Origin: Atherix ibis
Lineage: Eukaryota > Arthropoda > Insecta > Diptera > Athericidae
Assembly (NCBI GenBank): GCA_958298945.1
Contig: OY282609.1
Coordinates: 33,329,212-33,393,211, forward strand
Length of the DNA: 64,000 nt
Direction of reading: 5' to 3'
In this document: positions 43,440 to 55,199 of the stretch, in pieces
How positions within the stretch are numbered: the first letter of the stretch is position 1
Layout: each line of letters opens with the position of its first letter
Translations under genes and position numbers: made by a program
Notes under the pieces: generated by a model
Told to the model about the DNA's origin: nothing
The model's input: only the letters and a program-made list of their open reading frames with translations
Database searches by the model: none

Positions 43440-44670
43440 ATATATATTGAGTAAAAGTCAACAAACTAAGAATTTCTTTCTGGGCAGGCTTTCTCCCATT
43501 ATAGAGCTTCTACGTCCAACAAGTTCATTTTCAAGTTCCTTTTTTGAACCAAATTTATATAGCAAACAACCGAACATTTTTACTGAACAAATCTTTTTTT
43601 CTCATAACTTATTATTATTAATTTCAATTTACTTTACGCATCGAAAAATAAGGATTTTGGAATGGATTCAAATTAATCACAACGAATATCATTTTTCAGA
43701 AAACGACTCCCAAACCATTATTTTAAGACGCTCCCACGTTTGTTTGTTTGTTTTTTTTTGTCGGTGTGGCAGAATTATAATGAAAATAACAAACAAATTT
43801 ACTCAAGGAATAATAACTCCGACAAATAAACTGAAGGCTAAAAATATCCGAACATAAAATGGATAAAGAATAAACAATTTTTTCATTGATGTTTATAACT
43901 AACAACGATAGCAATGCAATCCTCCGAATAGAACTTTTTTGGGGAACTTTTTTGGACATATGGAAAAACAAAGCAGAACATGGAAACTTTATTTTTGGGG
44001 AAGCTTCTTCATTCCGTACACCATTCATGCGAACAAACTATGGACAAAATATTTATGCGCATGTACTTGAAATATATTTTATTTGTCTGTTCGATGGATA
44101 CGCCATATGGAAGAATATTTCGTACGCCTTCTGTTGGTCTTATTAGCCTTGAACTTGAAATTGCTCCTCGTCCCATTCACTCCACCTCCACCCCCGCCCT
44201 CTGATGTATATATTACCATGATTATTTCACAAATAAAAACACCAAATTTTGAATATAAATATCCTTGTAATTAGAAAACAAAAACATATCAACTCAAATA
44301 TTGATTATACTACCTCACAGACAGCTATTATCTCAATTTTGTGAATAATTTTATCATTATCAAATTGTAATTTAGGTAATTTGTAAAAATTATAGGACCA
44401 ATAATATTTGAACTAGTTATATAGAATAGCATTTTTTGAGCGACTAAAAATAGGGTGAATTTTGTAGTCCATTTCGAAAGTACGAACCAGTTAGTCATGG
44501 GACAGTGTCGGCGGAAGATTGGAATCATAGTTAAGGGGGTTTGTTTTAATTATATTTGAAATATTTAGTATCTGAAATAATCTCTACTCCCTTCACGTTT
44601 GAACTGTAGACGCCAAATATTACCTAGCACAGTATATTGTTTTGTATACAATTTTATGCTGAGGTACTAC
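43440..44670. other. no recognisable gene
   Basis: Several overlapping frames of 60-136 codons occur (longest 43447-43857), but none shows a motif and two strands overlap, as expected by chance. The composition is AT-rich. Confidence 0.45.
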
Positions 44671-44679
44671 ATTGGAAGA

Positions 44680-45180
44680 CTAGTAATTTTGATGTTATGA
44701 CCAAAATTTTCGAGCAAAATAATTTACTCTGACTTAAGTAGGCTCCGTAGACTGCCAGCAGCCGTGCGTGTTTTTCGCCCCCAAAAATGATGTCATAGTC
44801 CCGCTTTATGAGGCCCCCACCATCTTCATGTAGGGAGCTAAGTTTCCAAAGAACACATGAGGACTTGGAAGATTTGATGTTATGACCAAAATTTTCGAGC
44901 AAAATAATTTACTCTGACTTAAGTAGGCTCCGTTGACTGCCAGCAGCCGTGCGTGTTTTTTTCACTCAATGTTGTCATTTGCCTGCTTCATGAGGACCTA
45001 ACATCCTCATGTAGGGAGCCATGTTTCAAAAGAACACATGAGAACTTGGAAGATTTGATATTATGACCAAAATTTTCGTCAACATAATTTACGCTGACTA
45101 AAGAAGGCTCCTTTGGGTACCAGCAGCCGTGCGTGTTTTTTCCCCTAATATTGTTATCGGCTGCGTTCCTGGAACCCAAA
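44680..45180 (-). repeat. three tandem units of about 183 bp
   Basis: GATGTTATGACCAAAATTTT at 44691 recurs at 44876 and (as GATATTATGACC) 45057, giving periods of 185 and 181 bp. Each unit also carries GCCAGCAGCCGTGCGTGTTT or CAGCAGCCGTGCG and CATGTAGGGAGC. On the minus strand parts are open (ENFGHNIKSSK, GEKHARLLAVYGAYLSQSKL). The array abuts a minus-strand LINE RT at 45181, so the unit may come from LINE sequence downstream of the RT motif. Confidence 0.9.
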
Positions 45181-45395
45181 GAAAAATAACTAAGTCTTCT
45201 TACATAGTGCTAATTGGTCTTGTCTTCGAGAGCCGACTTTGTCTTGCCTTTATTTATGTGCAGCCCAAGATTTTTTGCCGCCGGCTCAATCTTTATGAAG
45301 GCTGCTTGTACAGCTGTTTCTGATCGACACAGAATATCGATATCGTCGGCGTATGCCAAAAATTTTGTCAGACTCCCCTCATGCTTATGACTGAG
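45181..45395 (-). pseudogene. RTE-like LINE RT motif C region
   Basis: Minus strand: KFLAYADDIDILCRSETAVQ (45362-45304), then AAFIKIEPAAKNLGLHIN and KGKTKSALEDKTN. AYADDIDI is the RT catalytic motif C with both Asp intact, followed by the usual LGLxINxxKTK. It is truncated upstream. Downstream it runs into the 183-bp tandem units. Confidence 0.85.
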
Positions 45396-45399
45396 TCAC

Positions 45400-46130
45400 A
45401 AATCATTTTCCGTTACTGGATACCATTGTGGATGTTAAATGGCTCTGGAAGTGATTAGGTTGCATTGACTCTTCATCTGACACTAGTCATGGTCTGCCTC
45501 TTTGATTAAAGAATACCTGGATAGGCCCGAATGTCAGATTTTCGTATATGTATACGTAATTTCCTGTCTAAATTATCTCAAAAGTGGCGAGAAATCGTAC
45601 TGTTTGTATACATTTGTGTAGATTTTTTTATGTAGTAGAAATTTATTGAATTCCAAAAGCATTATTATTATTCATTTTAACTCTCTTATTCTAAGCAAAA
45701 ATATAATTTAAATACGACAGAAGGCTACATTCATTTTTTTCGAATCCGCAGACATTAAATGCAATTGCACTTAAGGTTTATTATTTATTTTGTAATTTTG
45801 TAGACTTTCAGAGACAACGACGCCATTGCATACATTTTGCTGAATTCTGTCAACATCATAAGTGACGCCACTGATAAGATGTAGCAATTATCCTTAGAGC
45901 ACATGAAGTGGAGGATTCGTATCCACATACATAATTTTAGTGGTTATTGAATTCACTTCGAACACGTTTTTAAGTTTTGGAGGTATTTTGGAGGATAGGA
46001 CCACTAAAAGGATATTAGCAAAAATGATTTAACATTAAAAAAGAAGTAAAGTTTTAGTAAGAAAATAATCAAAATATTTTAATTTCAATTAGTTTTTTAT
46101 TAATATTGATTTTTGACCGATTCTTGTTTT
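45400..46130. other. no recognisable feature
   Basis: AT-rich, no motif. A T-run with AG at 46120-46135 looks like a splice acceptor, but what follows is transposon-derived. Confidence 0.45.
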
Positions 46131-46373
46131 TTTAGAATTGTTCAAAAATGCCATCGATTTATTGGTTGGCATTGTCGGATGGAAATGGAAGCCATTCTCT
46201 CCAAACAACTTCCCATAAATTGACTGCATTGAATATTTTGTGTTTACGAGTACTAACCGCATTCTTTAATTACTTTCAAAATTTGTTTGATCATTATTCT
46301 GGTGCAACGTCTACCTGGGAGACATATACTCCTAAACATATGACATCAACTCCGCAATATATTCAAGCTGCTA

Positions 46374-47080
46374 TGCAAGAACAACATGTGATCGGAATAG
46401 GCTTTTTAGGCAACCAGAAGATAAAGCCTGTAATTATCGAATTTAAGGCTATTGACTCGTACGTGTGCGAGGCAAATACAATAACATCAGCCTCTTAAAT
46501 GTTCATGTTCCTATGGAGGAGACTATCGATTCCCAAGAGAATACCTGTTCCAAAAATCATAATTGGGGACTTTACCAGCAAGATAGGGAGGAGCCCGTAT
46601 TCAGGCAGTGCGTTGGCAAACAAAACTTGCATGAGCTTGCCAATTATAACGGATTTAGAACCATCCAGTTAGCAGTGACAAACTAACATAAGACCACCTG
46701 AAAATCTCCAGGTGGGACCACTCACAACCAAATTGACCGAGTGTTTATTTACCGCCGGCATCTCTCAAATCTAGAAAATATTAGAACATTTCGGAGTGCC
46801 AACGTTGAGTCGGATCACTATCTTGTTGGAGCGGAGTTATGAGCCCCAATACCATCTTCGACTATGAATAGAGGTGACCAAAAGATTCGAGTCAATAGGA
46901 GTGCTCTGCTAGACGAACGTATTTAGTGGAGCGATGGTACTAGCCCGAACGCCTAAAACATAATGGCAATGTCGATTTGAAAGACCGCGGCGCGACGCCG
47001 GAATGTCTGGGGTTCTTTGATTTAGCAGGCCTAGACCGGAATCCCGGTTGATGAAGATCAAAAACCAAATAAAAGGACGT
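46374..47080 (+). pseudogene. RTE-type LINE endonuclease, then 3' tail
   Basis: Frames: EQHVIGIGFLGNQKIKPVII (46377-46435; normally GTGFLVxKxIK), EFKAIDS, then LNVHVPMEETIDSQ (46497-46538; normally NVHAPTEE). Next come VGKQNLHELANYNGFRTIQL (46611-46668), TWKSPGGTTHNQIDRVFIYR (46700-46755) and SANVESDHYLVGAEL (46795-46840). These are the conserved steps of an APE-type endonuclease of RTE LINEs; the NxIDxV and SDH motifs, which hold catalytic residues, are present. The Asp-Phe-Asn step is damaged (NHNWGLYQQ). The tail at 46985-47075 (GCGACGCCGGAATGTC...CCCGGTTGATGA) matches the 3' ends of the RTE-like copies at 51.4 and 8.4 kb, implying that the RT part was deleted. Confidence 0.8.
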
Positions 47081-47338
47081 CATTGTGGTACTGTCGATAC
47101 CATATGAAGGAGTGTTATCGAGGAGCTGAAGGCTAAAGTTAATAAGACTTTTCATCTTTTAGTACTTAACCAAATGTTAGATTGGTTCTATAGATTCAAG
47201 CAAGTAGAATGTCTTTATCATAATCTAACAATTTTTCTTGGACTACCATTTTTTTTTCGATAGAAAAAAACTCACCTACATCTCGTTTCTGAATCAATAA
47301 TATAACTCATAATTTTCCAACTTTTTTGGATCATAGCT

Positions 47339-47545
47339 GACGGAGTAAAATTTCTTATAACGACATATTTTTCAAACGGAGTAAAATTTCTTATAACGAG
47401 ACAAAATCACATTACGGGTATATGGAACTTTACGATCACGATGTATCAAGCTATATATTAGGGAGCATCCCTTCGTAAATTTGACAATGCTCCCCCCTTT
47501 CAGCTATTGAACCTAAAAGGGAGCATAGACAATTTTACGAATAAA
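47339..47545. repeat. short direct and inverted repeats
   Basis: ACGGAGTAAAATTTCTTATA occurs at 47339 and 47378. Then TTCGTAAATTTGAC...GCTCCC at 47471-47505 is inverted as GGGAGCATAGACAATTTTAC at 47519-47540. The origin is unknown. Confidence 0.7.
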
Positions 47546-47569
47546 CAGATTGAATTCTACGAAAGTTGG

Positions 47570-47960
47570 AAGGCTTAGTAGAGCACTAGAGTTCTAGTCT
47601 GTAAGTCCATATTGGTTTGAGTAGCGTATTGTGTATTTTACTGTCTATTGTTAGTTTAGAAAGTTTGTCTAGAAATTGTAGCACTTGGTGGTATCGTATG
47701 TTTAGATATCTAGGCACCGAAGTTCAGTATGTTCTGATATGGCATTACCAATAAGACACGACAAAGACTAAAAGTTACCTGTTCAGTTTTAGGTTAAACT
47801 AATCTTCAGTTTTGGAAGATTTAGATTTGGGTATGGATAATTTTGCATACATGTAGTAGAGAAGGTGTTCGGACAGATTGGAATATCGTGTGTATCATTA
47901 AAAACTATTTGCTGATTTTATTAATCAAACTTTTCAGTGTGTTCTTGTGAGTATTGCCCC
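47570..47960 (-). pseudogene. Jockey-like LINE fragment, one 23-bp unit
   Basis: Minus strand: VTFSLCRVLL (47780-47750), ILNFGA (47735), then LLKPIWTYRLEL (47625-47590) and STKPSNFRRIQS (47580-47545). This copy shows the ancestral state of the thumb motif, one unit read continuously into the downstream KPSN region. Stops interrupt it. Confidence 0.8.
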
Positions 47961-47969
47961 AGAAGGCAA

Positions 47970-49900
47970 CGTACCTTAAATTGGTCTTGGACTAAACTTA
48001 ATTTTCAATACTTTAGATGAAAAGCCATATTTAAAAAAGCACAGAATAGAAAATATTTTCTCATAGAATTTTACTTAACAAAATATTGTCAACTTTCAAA
48101 TTACATAGTTGAATTTACGAATGAATTGTTTTGTCCGATTTTTATTTCTATAAGAAATATATTGGAATTATTAGAATCATTAGTAATGGAATTTTACGCG
48201 AAAGTAAAGAAATCGGATTTTGCAAAATTATTTTGACACTTAAGTCTGCAAGCTCATAGAATATTTTGTCTTTAAAAAAAAAGAGAGTTTAAAACGAGAC
48301 ATAATATATCATGTTCAGACGAAATGTAAACGGCTGTAATGTGATTGGTTTTATTTGAATTTCGATACACAATGCATTTAAATATCCTCTTCTTGTCAGT
48401 CTTCTATCTATTTTACTTTTATCTATTGTATATAAATAGATTCCATCTTATTTTAAATGTTTTTCCCCAAATATAGCACCATATATGTCTCCCAACTAAA
48501 CGATATTTAGCTGAAATGATTAGATTCAAATTTCTATGTTTATTTTCTACTTGATTGCATATTCATTGAAACCAAGCCCATGCTCGTATATCATTTCAAT
48601 TTATAATATTCTATTTATGCACATACTCACTCATAAAGCACTTTTTGTTGGAATGGATTTATTATTTCAAATGGAATATTAAAAAAAAAATCTCTTCCAA
48701 ACAGCAAAAAAAAAGTAAGAAGAAAGAAATTCGATAAAAAAGAAGACCTATTCCAACATGAAAATGGATGCGTGTGCCATGCCTATTCGGAAATTTGAAT
48801 GGGTTTCCATTTTATTCCATGAATGCTCGTATATTTGTAATCTAGATTTTGAAAGCTTTATGTGTGTTTTGTGGAGAGCATACAATATGCCAATTTACTT
48901 GCACAACCCTTATTCGTAAATTCAAAACAAAAAAAAACATATACACGACTATTTATGCTATGTGAAGATTGACGTCAGAGGTTTGCTTTTTAACAAAACA
49001 AAAAAAAGCACTTGTTCCGAATCCACTTGCAGGGCCCAACCCGACATCTTCTCTTATAATTTATTATTTTTTTTGTTCTTTACTCTCAATTTATAATCGA
49101 AAATTTTCTTTAATTTCTTCATCAATCAATCAGCAATCAAAAACATGTACTTTCTTATTATATAAATAAAACGTACAAAAATAAATTGCAAAAAATCATC
49201 ATATTGTACAATACCCATTTTCGACGTTTATATAGCCTAAAGCTTGTATGCTCATACCTATAAGAACCCAAACAAAAATTTATTTTCTAAGGAATATGGT
49301 TAAAATTTCTACTTCCCTAAAATGCTACTTTTATATTTGTTTGAGATTTTAAGTTTGTAAAAATTGATGCAACCGAATTTCATTATGTTAATGGTTTTTC
49401 TTTTAGAAGTTTCACTGTCAATATTAAAGGATGGATGTATTTTTTTAAATACAAATTTCTCAAGATGCCCCTAACCAATTCGATCAGAATTAATGCCTTA
49501 CTTTATTAATAAGTAATTGATCCTTTATATTAGTACAATTAGATTGCACAAAATTCCTTGATTAATGTCAAAACAGGCCGGCAACACTTCGATGGTATCT
49601 ACTTTGCTACTAATACGAAATTTTCCAAATTCTATTTTTGGCGCTACAAAAAAACCATTTTTAACAAATAAATCAATTACCAAACAAAAAATTAATAGAA
49701 ATATTAAGTATAATAAAATCCTTGTCAGCATCAAAATAAAATTTGATTTGTCAGTTAAGTTTTTGAGACCACATTTTGTAGAATTCACAGGGCAAAAATT
49801 GGTTTACAACAGGCAGTAAGACTTACGTGGACAATTTTACGTTTATAAACTAACTATTGTTCATTTGGTAAACTAGTTTTAGACTCAAAAAAAAAGGTGT
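47970..49900. other. AT-rich DNA, no gene recognised
   Basis: Short frames without motifs and A-rich runs (48680-48715). The antiparallel open frames at 49525-49819 overlap each other and show no family resemblance. Confidence 0.5.
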
Positions 49901-49904
49901 TTAT

Positions 49905-50750
49905 TGGATTTATAAATATTGTAGAGGATAGGGCCTAGTAAGCTACCTTACGGAATACCAGTGAATACCGAAGAGTTATTGGAGAGTTCGATTAGAGACT
50001 TTGGCACTCCAGAACAATTTATTAGACTGACTAGGTGTGAGTTTCCTCTACAGTAAAAGTTATTGTAGATAATGGGGCCTAATAGTCTGCCTTGCGGAAT
50101 ATCATTGAATACCGAAGATTTATTGGAGAGTTCGATGTGAGAGTTTGGTACTCCAGAAAAATTGATTAGACTGACTAGGTGTGAGTTTCCTCTAGAGTAA
50201 GAGTTATTGTAGATAATGGGGCCTAATAGTCTGTCTTGCGAAATATCATTGAATACCGAATATTTATTGGAGAGTTCGATGTGAGAGCTTGGTACTCCAG
50301 AAAAATTGATTAGACTGACTAGGTGTGAGTTTCCTCTAGAGTAAGAGTTATTGTATAGAATGGGGCTTAGTAGTCTGCCTAGCGGAGTACCATTGAATAC
50401 CGAAGAATTATTGGAGAGATCGATGAGAGAGTTTGGCACTCCAGAAAAATTAATAAGACTAACTAGGTGTTAGTTTCCTCAAGAATAAGAGTTATTGTAT
50501 AGAATGGGGCTTAGTAGTCTGCCTTATTGAATACCGAAGAATTATTGGAGAGTTCGATGAGAGAGTTTGGCACTATTGAAAAATTGATTGGACTGACTAG
50601 GTGTGAGTTTCCTCTACAGTAAGAGTTGTTGTAGAAGATGGGGCCTAGTAAGCTGCCTTGCGGAATACCAGTAAATACCGATTAGTTATTGAAGAGTTCG
50701 ATGAGAGAGTTTGACACTCCAGAAAAATTGATTAGACTGACTAGGCTGAC
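49905..50750 (-). repeat. 144-bp tandem array (48 codons) built from a LINE RT motif
   Basis: TTGGAGAGTTCGAT recurs at 49979, 50123, 50267, 50411 and 50545, and as TTGAAGAGTTCGAT at 50689. The spacing is 144, 144, 144, 134 and 144 bp, so there are about six units, one with a 10-bp deletion. Read on the minus strand the repeats stay in frame (144 is divisible by 3). An open frame of 163 codons at 49948-50439 contains repeated NDIPQGRLLGPIIYNNSYSR and GNSHLVSLINFSGVP, IELSNKSSVF. IPQGxLLGPIIYN is RT motif B of the Jockey-like LINE, seen once in the copy at 2.8 kb. The array is a satellite made from coding sequence. Confidence 0.95.
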
Positions 50751-50879
50751 CGTGACTAGTGTGAGAGGAAGAGTAAAGGCAACCAAATTACTTTCACAGT
50801 AATAGACTGTTGACGCCAGAAAAATTGGCTGGTTACTCAGGCATAAGCATGAGAGTTAACATCCGCATTAAGTCTGCCC

Positions 50880-51440
50880 AGCTTTTAGCATACATTGACG
50901 TTATCGATATTACGTATCGATCAGAAAGAGCTGTACGAGAGGTTATTACAACTCTTTCTGATTGAAAGGGGTGATGATAGCTTCGAAAGAGTTAAATTAT
51001 TTTCCGAACTGGGGTCAAGGCTCACAACCGACAACAACATGGACTAATCTTCCCAGTCCTTATGTATTCTTCGGAAACGAGTAGTCAGCAAAAACCCCAA
51101 AGAATGGACCATTCCGGAGCCTATTTAATGATGAGATCCTGGAGCGTTATCGCGACAGCCTGGTTGTGGATAAAATTAAGCTCAATAGGTTACGGTGCGC
51201 TGAACATTTAGTCCGTATGGATAAGAAAGACCCCTCCCGAAATATCTACAGTGGCTCCATTTAAGGTCCCAGCAGACGACGTAGGCCCTGCCTTCGGTGG
51301 AGTGACTGTGTTAAACAGACACATGTTGGGCGTGTCGGACTGGACGCCAAAATTATCCTAGGAGTGGAAGACTCCGGCGCGAAGCCGGGACGGCTGATGT
51401 TTTTTGATTCAGTAAGCCTAAGACCGAACTCTCGGTTGTG
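50880..51440 (+). pseudogene. RTE-like LINE RT C-terminal half (copy B) and 3' end
   Basis: Frames: LLAYIDVIDITYRSERAVRE (50885-50942; AYADDIDI in relatives, so the catalytic pair reads ID-V), DSFERVKLFSELGSRLTTDN (50980-51040; FERVKxFxYLGSxLTxDN), and NGPFRSLFNDEILERYRDS. Then come LVVDKIKLNRLRCAEHLVRM (51168-51226) and KDPSR. PSRRRRPCLRWSDCV at 51270-51310 is the usual basic GRRRRGRPxLRW segment. The 3' tail runs to TTTTATGATGATGTTGATGA at 51448. The best-preserved 3' half of this family in the window, but not functional. Confidence 0.85.
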
Positions 51441-51449
51441 GTGCCTTTT

Positions 51450-53095
51450 ATGATGATGTTGATGAATGGGGAGTTCGCTTCAATTATTTTGAATACCGAT
51501 TTATAAGGAATGATCCTCTTAAGTCCCGATTCCAAAATAGGTCCCGTATCAAAACCGATAAAATACTTGACCGGCCTACGTCTAAAGGCACACCGGAATA
51601 GTACTCTTTAAAATCTACGGAAGTTGCAACGAAATTAACACGACTCAATGGGCATTGCTGGGTAGTGCAGTGTTCCGAACTGATGGTTGCGAATTAAATT
51701 TGAAGAATCCAGTATGAAATCATTTTTGACAAAATTGAAATGATTAAAAATCACGTTTATTCGAAAAATTTTAAAACTATTCATTTCTTATATGGAAAGA
51801 TTCTATGAAAACTATAAAAAAAAAATAACATATCTTCCATTTTACTATAAGAAATCCATCGCATCTTGGAGACGAACTAATTAAATTTAATTTCAAATTA
51901 TTCCTATGGGATAGTCTATCATTTATATTCTAAAAAAAAATCTTCTTAAACTATTGTACAGGTAGAAGTGTTTAAATCTACTCTATCACAACTTATTCTT
52001 AACTCTTATTATATGAGCATTATTGTCTTAATTATAGTAAAATAAACACTTCAGTTAGAGTTAGGAACTTGCCTTTAATAAAATATTTGTAAGACCCCCT
52101 CGCAGTCTCTTGCAAACAAAAACAAGTTGAAAATTCAACTTGATTCCTTATTCATTACCTTCATTATGCGAGAGTATTTCAACAGTTTATAATGTTTCCT
52201 ATTAATCCTGGTCACGATTTTAATCTGCCGGCAGTGATAGTATTTCGAATAAATTATTCTCTGATTTAATGGAAGGTCTAGTCTCACGGGAGGCTCTTAA
52301 GCATTTCTAATGGTTCACATATTTTTCCCTATACCAATTTGATGGGGTGTTTTCTTAATTAGAAACTTTGGTTTGCGTGTGAAATTGTAGTTTAGTTTTC
52401 TATACGACACCAGGACATTCATTAGATTATATTTAAAATTTTCCCCAAAGCTTTCTTTGCTATAATATTTTTAAATATTTACACACACTACCTATTCAGT
52501 TATTATTATGTATTTTATCGTCCCAATAAAAAATATCAGTTTCTCCTTATTTAGAGATGACATCTTTTGCTAAGCACTAAATTTCTACTCAAAGAAGACT
52601 TACCGTCATTATGTTGAGAAATACCAAAAGCGTCAATATTAGTTACTCGAGAAGAGGGCAAAATAGAAATTATTAAAAAAATATCGTATGCAGACTTCGA
52701 TTTAATCTGGAAGGATGCAGTTTATGTTGAAGTTCTTTCATTTTACAATAATTGAAGAAATATTTCCAGAATAAATAAAATAAAAAAATTCAAATGTTAT
52801 TTTCAATAGGGTATCGTTCGATCTCAAGTTTCCAATGCGAAGGGAGGATAATAATATGCAAATAATCTCGCATCTGAAGATTAGCATCTTATCGATCTTT
52901 CTCAAAAAATGGATTTAATAGAAATATTACACTTATAAAGAGGGGCTTATATAAATGGCTAAGAAAAATTGACCATTTCGAGAGCGCAATATGCAAAAAA
53001 TTAGATCAGCAAAATAGTTTTGTTTGGTTTTTCTAAAATGATTTTCAAATTATTCCCTCAATAACTGTAAGCGAAATGATACAGAAGATCGACCA
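51450..53095. other. no recognisable gene
   Basis: AT-rich. Scattered short frames show no motif. Confidence 0.45.
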
Positions 53096-53109
53096 GAATA
53101 ATCCCCGGG

Positions 53110-55195
53110 GCCTCTTTGCATCATTTTCAGAATTATCGACACTGTTTGCTGGGATGGATTATTTTATAATCTAGCAAAAACAAGCATTGACAAAAACCGT
53201 CTGTTCATGTATCGCTCGTTCTTAGTAGATAGTTGTTTTTGAGAATTGCACTAAAACGAAAAATCTGATCTGAAGATGGACAGCGGTGTCTCTCAGGGTT
53301 TCATAGAAGACGCAAATCTATTGGAATAACTTGATGTAGATACTGCCTCGAATGTTAATAGATCTTCTGTCGGTAAGCGTTTGCATGTAATGGGAATGGT
53401 CCAAAAAGTAGAAAATTAGGTCCCATTTCAATTGAAGGAGACACATCGAGAGACGTTTGGTCAAACGCAAGAAGCTTCTCGGACGACAGAAAAGAAAGGT
53501 TTTTTGCAACGCTAAAACGTGTATTTGCTGGGTTCAGAGGGGTGCTATTTACTATGAACTCCTGAAACCGCTCTAAACCATCACTGGTGATGGTTACCGG
53601 CTGCAGCGAATAAGATTGAATTCAGCTTTGAAAGAAAAACAGTCGGAATGGAACGATAGACATGACAAGATGATTCTGATACAGGAAAATACCAGGCCAC
53701 ACGTTGTAAAACCGATCCCGAAATACTTGGAATGAGTTGAATGGCAAATCTTGCTTTACCCGGCGTATTGCTCCTTCAGATTTCTATTTGTTCAATTCCA
53801 TGCGGTCGACCCTCTCCGAAGAGCAATTCCCTTCTCATAGAAGTACCGAAAAATGACTTTATGAATTCCATTCTGTAAAGATTCTGGTTGGTAGTAACTG
53901 TAAGATTAGACAAAGTGAGGCAATCAGAGTAACCTACTCGGTGGAACGTTTCTTTATTCCCTCACTTTATGCGTGAGAATGCCAGTAGCAAGGCAAAGGC
54001 ATGTTGAAGCAGAGGTCAATCACTGCTGTCGACTAGCTAGTGGAGCATACCGGACTTTTCCGGTGGATTCTTTCCTTATTGAAGGTGGTCGGAAACTCAT
54101 CTTACACTAACTTTACAAATCCCGCATTAACCGAATTTATAAAAACCTTCGTTCTCCCAAATATTCCCTTCATAATCTTCTAGAATAAATCTCTACCACC
54201 GCCTATTTTAAAAGAAATTCATCCTCTATTCCCTTATTGACCTCTGAACTAGAAGAAGATCCATCTACCTTTTCTCTCGAATTTCCAACCTCTATCCCGT
54301 GATTGGGAGCGAAGTTGAGGATGTCTACGTCATTAAGTAGGTACAGTAAGGCAAACACCGATTTATCTAGCTACAGGAAATTATTCCTAGAACCGCTCGG
54401 TAAGTCAGTTCTAATATTCACGGATGAAGCAGTTGATGACCATACAAATCGTTTACTGTCACCCAGCTTATCGGTAATACGTATCGTGAACTATACAGTA
54501 AATTTTTCCATTCCATGCCGAGTTTTGGGCGATTAAGAGGACTGTCTTTGAGAATACGATCAACCTCCCAGTCAACAGCAAAATAGCTATTTTTACTGAT
54601 AGTCTATCTGCCCTCGAAGCAATTCGTGGATCGTCAAATGATCCCGTGCTCATTGTGATTCGTTGCAATCTGTTAAACAATAGAAACGTGGAGTTGCATT
54701 AAGTTTCCGGTCATGTTGGCATCTGAGGTAATGAATTGTCTGACTTTTTGGCCGGAGAAGCTTTCCAAATTTGCCCTGCCTGTTAGTCAAATGGCAGATG
54801 GCGTATTTAGCCATTCGTAGACAAATAGACTAGTCCGAAAGTGGGAGATTCCTTGCATACCGCACTTACCCAGACCAGTGCATACCCCACTTACCCATGA
54901 TGCCATTTCTGTGGAGCTGAACTGACCATTCGCCATATTTATAAATGAATTCGATTGCCAAACTCCTAAATCCTAAAATTCCATTTCTTAGCACTTTATT
55001 TAACCATCTTAAACATCTTCATTTGCTCCAAAGAATTTAACAATGTCTGACTTTTCCCTTCAAAAAACAATCGACCAGTTTCATAAGGGACGCTGGCAAT
55101 GGCAATCTACACGTAACATGAAGTCGCCAAATGGCTTCATAATCGTGGCGCTACAAAACGGTGTCTAACTCTTGTCTCAGAGACCTTACAACAAT
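53110..55195 (+). pseudogene. RNase-H LINE (RT, RNase H, zinc knuckle, tail), split by a mariner
   Basis: Before the mariner: DTVCWDGLFYNLAKTSIDKN (53145-53200; AFDxVWHxGLIYKL), FMYRSFLVDSC and MDSGVSQGF (53276-53302; SGVPQGS). After it: ILVGSNCKIRQSEA-type thumb sequence (53885-53935), LYSLTLCVRM-like and VNHCCRLASGAYRTFPVD (54026-54075). RNase H follows: SVLIFTDEAVDDH (54408-54445), KIAIFTDSLSALEAI (54582-54625), SSNDPVLIVIRCN, RNVELH and SGHVGI (54685-54725). Then comes CHFCGAELTIRHI at 54903-54940, a C-terminal CCHC-type knuckle, and a 3' tail ending GACCTTACAACAATAAAAA at 55197. Frameshifts and stops disable it. It is the most complete copy of this family here. Confidence 0.85.
53325..53872 (+). 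pseudogene. mariner fragment nested in the RNase-H LINE
   Basis: Frames: NLDVDTASNVNRSSVGKRLH (53328-53385; ELAEALNVxxSTVxRRLH), VMGMVQKVEN, VPFQLKETHRE, and TTEKKGFFATLKR. Then come WVQRGAIYYELLKPL (53527-53575), TITGDGYRLQRIRLNSALKE, and RHDKMILIQENTRPHVVKP (53660-53715). This is the same mariner branch as the fragment at 7966-8357. The segment with the first catalytic Asp is deleted between FFATL and CICWVQRG. The second motif reads QENTRPH instead of QHDNARPH. The LINE continues on both sides. Confidence 0.8.
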
Positions 55196-55199
55196 AAAA

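Noticed and set aside
43447..43857. 136-codon open frame
   Set aside because: No motif, AT-driven composition, and overlapped by an antisense frame of similar size.
46120..46373. Host exon with splice acceptor before MPSIYWLALS
   Set aside because: The frame runs straight into RTE endonuclease sequence and the first part shows no known protein. The acceptor-like T-run plus AG is common by chance in this AT-rich DNA.
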